17,225 nucleotides of DNA from WHSM01 sp050701635. GTDB taxonomy: Bacteria > Actinomycetota > Actinomycetes > Mycobacteriales > Micromonosporaceae. Under the pieces are notes generated by a model. It did no database searches and was not told the DNA's origin. It worked only from the letters and a program-made list of their open reading frames with translations. The stretch covers positions 1 through 17,225 of the forward strand of contig JBOGDF010000082.1 of assembly GCA_050701635.1 (NCBI GenBank), in the 5' to 3' direction. Positions 13,580 through 17,225 of the stretch are shown piece after piece. Position numbers and translations under genes: made by a program. How positions within the stretch are numbered: the first letter of the stretch is position 1; each line of letters starts with the position of its first letter.

Positions 13580-16504
13580 ATGGAAGCGGTACAAGTACGG
13601 CTGCTCGGGCCGGTCGAGCTGTCAATCGACGGCCAGCTCGTCGACGCCGGTTCGCCGAAACAGCGCTGCGTGCTCGCGGTGCTCGGACTCGCCGCCGGTA
13701 GCGCGGTCCGGCCCGAGACGCTGATCGACCGGGTCTGGGGCGAGGCGCCGCCGCGCAGCGCCCGCGACACGCTTTACACCCATATCGCCCGGCTTCGTGC
13801 GCTGCTGCCAGCCGGCGTACTCGATCGCGGCTCGGCGGGGTACACACTCACGGCCGAGGTCGACGCACTCCGGTTCCGGGAGCTGGTCGACCAGTCACGG
13901 CGCGCCAGCGACCAGGACAAACCCCGCCTGCTGCGAGAAGCGATCGGCTTGTGGCGTGGCGTACCGCTGACTGGAATTTCCGGCGAATGGGCTGAAACGG
14001 TACGCGACAGCCTTGACCGACTGCGGCTCGACGCGCTCGTCGACCGGATCGATCTGGACCTGCGCGCCGTCCGGGTCGCGCCGGAGTTGATCGGTGAGCT
14101 GACCGACCTGGTGGCGGCGTACCCCCTCAAGGAGCGCTTTGCGGGCAGGCTGATGAAGGCGCTCTACCGCGGTGACCGGGCAGAAGAAGCCTTGTCTGTG
14201 TACGAGCGGACCCGCCGCCACCTCGCCGAGGAGCTCGGCAACGACCCCGGCCCCGAGCTGCGGCGGCTGCACCAGCAGATCCTGCGACAGGACCCGGCGC
14301 TGGGTGGCCTGGCCGCCGCGATCCAGGCGCCCGTGCCGCGCCAGCTGCCGATCGCCCCGGCGGTGTTCGTCGGGCGCGCGCCGGAGATCGCGGCGGCAAC
14401 TGAGGCGCTCACCGCCGACGGCCGGTACGCCCCACCCGTGGTGGCGATCAACGGCCCGGGCGGGGTCGGCAAGTCGGCGCTGGCGCTGCGGGTGGCGCAC
14501 GCCGTCGCCGAGCGCTACCCGGACGGGCAGCTGTATCTGGACCTACAGGGTTCCAGCCCCGGCCTGGCGCCGCTGCCGCCGTTGGAGGCGCTCGGGCGGC
14601 TGCTGCGCGGGCTCGGCGTACCGGGCTCGGCGACGCCGGCCGATCTGTCCGAGGCGGCGGCGCGGTACCGGTCGCTGCTGGCCGACCGGCGGGTGCTGGT
14701 GCTGCTGGACAACGCGGCTGACGCATCGCAGGTCCGGGCGCTGCTGCCGGGTCACGCCGGCTGCGGAGTGTTGATCACGAGTCGTACGGTGCTCGCCGGG
14801 CTGGACGACGCGCGGCACCTGGCGCTGGACGTACTGGACCCGGCCGAGTCTGCCGACCTGTTGTCGTTACTGGACCCGGCCGGGCGTCCGGCGCTGGATC
14901 CGCAGCGGGCCGAGATGCTCGCCGACCTCTGTGGACACCTGCCGCTGGCGCTGCGGATCGCCGCCGCCCGCATCACCAGCCGCCCCGACTGGTCGCTGGC
15001 GACCTTTGTGGACAGGCTCGCCGACGAACAGCACCGGCTGGATCAGTTGGGACATGCTGATCGTTCGGTACGCGCCTGCTTCCAGACCTCGTACCAGGCG
15101 TTGGAGCGGGGCGATGCCGGTGACCAGGCCGCCGCGGCGGCGTTCCGGTTGCTCGGCCTGCCGGACGGACCGGACATCAGCCTGCCGATCGCCGCGCGGC
15201 TGCTCGACGTACCACCGGCGTCGGCGGAGCTGACCCTGGATCGGCTGATCGATGCGCAGCTGCTCGCCAGCCCCGAGCCGGCCCGCTACCGCATGCACGA
15301 CCTTCTCCGCCTCTACGCGCGCGAACTCGCCGGCGCGGAAGCCGACGGATACGCCGCCCTGGAACGCACCTGGCGCTGCTACGTCGCCACCGCCGCGCAT
15401 GCCGCTCAACTCCTGCGCCCCGGCCGCCGCAAAGACCTAGTGGTGTACGACGAAGCCGACGCCCTCCCACTCACCGACCACCGCGATGGCCTCATGTGGC
15501 TCAGCACCGAAGCTCCCAACCTCCTCGCCGCCGCCCACGAGGCCGCGACCGCTCCCGGCGACCTCCCCAACGTCACGGTGAGACTCGCCCATGCCCTGTT
15601 CGGCTACATGCATACCAATGTCCATTGGCGACCGCTCCACGAACTCGACATGACCGCCTTGGACATCGCACGTGCTCGGAGGGATCGGCCCGCGGAGGCT
15701 CAGCTACTCAGCGACCTCGGAGTGATGGTCTGGCGCACCGGCGATGGCGATCGGGCCGTCACCTTGTTCGCGAAGTCTGTCGACCTCCGTCGTGAAATCG
15801 GCGACGCCCTAGGAGAGGCGTTCAGCCTCTTTAACCTTGGAAGTGCCTATAACGAGCGGGGCGACCTCGACAAGGCACGGCCCTGCATCGAGGCAGTGCT
15901 CGATATCAGCAGGGCAACTGGGTATGAGTCCGGCGAGGCTCTCTCACTCAACACCCTCGGAGATCTCCACCGGAAGCTCGGCCACTTGGAATCGTGTACA
16001 GCTCATCTTCGTGCATCATTGGCGATCTACCGGCGCCTGGGCGACACGCTAGGTGAAGCGTTCGCACTCCGTTCGCTGGGTGACGCGCACATAGCCCAGA
16101 ATCAGATCAGCGATGCGATTGCGTGTTTCGAGGAAGCATTGGCGATCCATCGGGCGCGTTCATCTGCGGTGGAAGCCGCCTGGAATCTGGTGCGCTTGGC
16201 TGAGGCGTACCGCCTCGCACATGACTTGGGGCGGGCACTTGAAGCGGGCCGGGAAGCACTCAGTGTTGGCCGCCTTGTCGGCACTCTTATGGAACAGGCC
16301 CTGGCCCTTCGCCAGCTCGGCTACATCCGCTTGGACCTGGGCGACTCAGCCGCTGCACAGTCACATTGGCGTGACGCGCTTCCCATCTTCGAACGGCTCG
16401 GTGCCGAGGAGACTGCCGACGTCCGGCGACTCCTGCTACTCACCGAGTCAGGCGACCCTGACCCGGGAGGTGGCGACCAGCCGACCGCCAATCTGCTGGC
16501 GTGA
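13580..16504 (+). CDS. AfsR/SARP-family transcriptional regulator (winged helix - BTAD - NB-ARC - TPR)
   Basis: The 974-residue protein has the AfsR-like layout. A winged-helix DNA-binding domain occupies about 1-92 (RLLGPVELSIDG, SPKQRCVLAVL) and BTAD about 97-241, ending LAEELGNDPGPELRRLHQQIL. The NB-ARC ATPase has a P-loop GPGGVGKS at 292-299, Walker B LVLLD at 373-377, GHLPLAL at 452-458 and MHD within RMHDLLRLYAR at 571-581. At least five TPR units follow between about 660 and 960 (e.g. LGEAFSLFNLGSAYNERGD). All nucleotide-binding motifs look intact. Such STAND regulators bind direct repeats and switch on neighbouring genes. The ATG at 13580 has AAGGGG twelve bases upstream. It is divergent from the RHS operon and likely regulates itself through the repeats at 13491-13523. 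From about 15650 codon use becomes less GC-rich, so the TPR half may have a separate history. Confidence 0.9.
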   Translation: MEAVQVRLLGPVELSIDGQLVDAGSPKQRCVLAVLGLAAGSAVRPETLIDRVWGEAPPRSARDTLYTHIARLRALLPAGVLDRGSAGYTLTAEVDALRFRELVDQSRRASDQDKPRLLREAIGLWRGVPLTGISGEWAETVRDSLDRLRLDALVDRIDLDLRAVRVAPELIGELTDLVAAYPLKERFAGRLMKALYRGDRAEEALSVYERTRRHLAEELGNDPGPELRRLHQQILRQDPALGGLAAAIQAPVPRQLPIAPAVFVGRAPEIAAATEALTADGRYAPPVVAINGPGGVGKSALALRVAHAVAERYPDGQLYLDLQGSSPGLAPLPPLEALGRLLRGLGVPGSATPADLSEAAARYRSLLADRRVLVLLDNAADASQVRALLPGHAGCGVLITSRTVLAGLDDARHLALDVLDPAESADLLSLLDPAGRPALDPQRAEMLADLCGHLPLALRIAAARITSRPDWSLATFVDRLADEQHRLDQLGHADRSVRACFQTSYQALERGDAGDQAAAAAFRLLGLPDGPDISLPIAARLLDVPPASAELTLDRLIDAQLLASPEPARYRMHDLLRLYARELAGAEADGYAALERTWRCYVATAAHAAQLLRPGRRKDLVVYDEADALPLTDHRDGLMWLSTEAPNLLAAAHEAATAPGDLPNVTVRLAHALFGYMHTNVHWRPLHELDMTALDIARARRDRPAEAQLLSDLGVMVWRTGDGDRAVTLFAKSVDLRREIGDALGEAFSLFNLGSAYNERGDLDKARPCIEAVLDISRATGYESGEALSLNTLGDLHRKLGHLESCTAHLRASLAIYRRLGDTLGEAFALRSLGDAHIAQNQISDAIACFEEALAIHRARSSAVEAAWNLVRLAEAYRLAHDLGRALEAGREALSVGRLVGTLMEQALALRQLGYIRLDLGDSAAAQSHWRDALPIFERLGAEETADVRRLLLLTESGDPDPGGGDQPTANLLA

Positions 16505-16687
16505 CTGATCATGCGCGCGGGCGAGCCTTGCTGGCTCAGTCGGGGCGCCAACACCGGGGACGTCGAGCAGCGCGTCAGCCACATCCGACTCGATCGCGTG
16601 CTCGACCTCCCCGAACACGGCCGACTCAAAGGCACCCGTCCTCTACAAAGATCACTTCGTCCTGTTGCGACGGGAATGATCGCGGAT

Positions 16688-16704
16688 CGATAGGTGATCT
16701 ATCG
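16688..16704. terminator. Weak hairpin downstream of the regulator gene
   Basis: CGATAG and CTATCG pair perfectly (6 bp) around a GTGAT loop, about 185 bp after the regulator stop. No T-run follows, which is common in actinomycete terminators but leaves the call uncertain. Confidence 0.25.
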
Positions 16705-16801
16705 GAGTCCGGCAATTACAGGCCGTAAATTCTCGCCGCCCTGATCGAGCGTGAACCCCCGAATGCGACCACGCAGCGTGTAATAGAGGTCACCACTTCG
16801 G

Positions 16802-16829
16802 CCCGGGGCCTGATCTATTCGGGCCCGGG
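16802..16829. terminator. GC-rich hairpin, possible terminator
   Basis: CCCGGGGCC and GGCCCGGG pair over 8 bp with one bulged G around an 11-nt loop. It is the strongest hairpin I see between the regulator and the window end. It has no T-run, so function as a terminator is a guess. Confidence 0.3.
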
Positions 16830-17130
16830 TTCCCACTCCAGTCGACATGGCTATTGGCAGCAAATTACCCTTATCCCAGTCTCAATAGGCAGCAGAGCCC
16901 AGAGGAGGTGGCAACAAGCAGCGTCGTGGTCGTCACTCAGCGGAGTCAATTTGGGAGCGGGCACCTACGGAACGTAACCATCGGGCGACCTTAGCCACCT
17001 GTGGCCGTATTCGTCAGATAGCGATCATCGGCGACCAAGTCTGGGCGGTAACAATACGAACGAGGTGTGAAATCCTCGAAAGTTAGTTCACTACGACTGT
17101 AACGAAGCGTTTGCGAGAAAGGAGACCACC

Positions 17131-17151
17131 ATGCGCGCCGACTGGCAGTGA
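17131..17151 (+). CDS. Micro-ORF MRADWQ, copy 1
   Basis: This six-codon frame, ATG to TGA, encodes MRADWQ. AAAGGAG (17119-17125) lies five bases before the ATG, an excellent ribosome site. A short ORF with a strong site and an aromatic residue near its end resembles a leader peptide that controls a downstream gene, but no downstream gene is visible. Translation is inferred only from the site and the exact repetition in copy 2. Confidence 0.4.
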   Translation: MRADWQ

Positions 17152-17192
17152 CCCCACCAGACCCAGCACCCCAACCCCGAACGGAGACCACC

Positions 17193-17213
17193 ATGCGCGC
17201 CGACTGGCAGTGA
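17193..17213 (+). CDS. Micro-ORF MRADWQ, copy 2
   Basis: This is an exact repeat of the first micro-ORF with the same GGAGACCACC lead, but preceded by CGAAC instead of GAAA, so the ribosome site is slightly weaker. It starts 41 bp after the first one stops. Confidence 0.4.
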   Translation: MRADWQ

Positions 17214-17225
17214 CCCCACCAGACC

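Larger units (their letters stand above)
16505..17120. other. About 600 bp with no convincing gene
   Basis: No reading frame on either strand resembles a known protein. A frame with GC-rich third positions runs on the minus strand at about 16505-16640 (ESAVFGEVEHAIESDVADAL); it continues antisense into the regulator, has no ribosome site and is mirrored by an equally plausible plus-strand frame, so it may be a relic or nothing. A strong AGAGGAGGTGG (16901-16911) is followed only by a 22-codon GTG frame (16926-16994) at poor spacing. The stretch ends in A/T-richer DNA that may hold the promoter of whatever lies downstream of the window. Confidence 0.5.
17121..17225 (+). repeat. 62-bp tandem repeat, two copies visible, running off the window
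   Basis: Bases 17121-17163 recur exactly at 17183-17225 (43 bp identical, ending at the window edge), giving a 62-bp period. The 19-bp remainder of the first unit is C-rich. The period is not a multiple of three, so this is not a repeated protein segment. Each unit contains a GGAG ribosome site, an ATG eight bases later and a six-codon ORF. More copies may follow beyond the window. Confidence 0.95.

Noticed and set aside
11790..13724. Long plus-strand open frame (about 640 codons) opposite the LamG gene
   Set aside because: It is the antisense shadow of a clear gene; the product is Arg/His-rich low-complexity sequence without domains, and it crosses into the regulator in another frame.
16511..16693. 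60-codon plus-strand frame directly after the regulator
   Set aside because: It has no ribosome site and no recognisable motif, and the opposite strand is equally open in register.
16800..16845. Possible tRNA because of GGGCCCGGGTTCCCACTCC
   Set aside because: No TΨC consensus, D-arm or anticodon arm could be folded around it.

Overview
The window is high-GC DNA, with coding regions strongly biased to G/C in third codon positions and many GTG/TTG starts. It carries an AfsR/SARP-type regulator and large secreted RHS and LamG proteins. This points to a filamentous actinomycete; Micromonosporaceae is my best guess, but it rests on style rather than on a marker gene.

The centre is a polymorphic-toxin (RHS) locus read on the minus strand, 13385 to 118. 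A secreted LamG/DNRLRE-type protein (10656-13385) is followed 53 bp later by a complete 2228-residue RHS protein (3916-10602). The RHS protein has a signal peptide, an SpvB-like/YD-repeat shell, an RHS core, a hydrophobic linker, a HINT self-cleaving domain and a C-terminal toxin tip. A CPCC-type cysteine-rich protein (3660-3950) overlaps its 3' end and is probably its immunity protein. Downstream lies a graveyard or reservoir of alternative tips. Tip 2 (1961-3553) is an orphan RHS core-linker-HINT-toxin, with a probable immunity gene (1392-1964) overlapping it by ATGA. Next is a frameshifted remnant of a HExxH metallopeptidase toxin (about 1011-1316). Tip 3 (118-1143) is a linker fused directly to an HNH-like nuclease without HINT. 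Tip 3 abuts the 3' end of an IS110-like transposase at the window edge, where an immunity gene would be expected.

The three linker copies share a 351-bp indel-free block. A 119-bp stretch of it is identical in all three and lies in the same codon phase each time. Homologous recombination there would join the complete RHS shell in frame to either displaced toxin.

Divergent from the toxin operon is a 974-residue BTAD/NB-ARC/TPR regulator (13580-16504). The intergenic region contains three CCTTG repeats spaced exactly 11 bp apart, the layout used by SARP/AfsR-type DNA-binding domains. This suggests autoregulation and possibly control of the toxin operon.

After the regulator there is about 600 bp without a convincing gene, only two weak hairpins. 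The window ends in a 62-bp tandem repeat whose units each hold a Shine-Dalgarno sequence and a complete six-codon ORF (MRADWQ). I do not recognise this arrangement.
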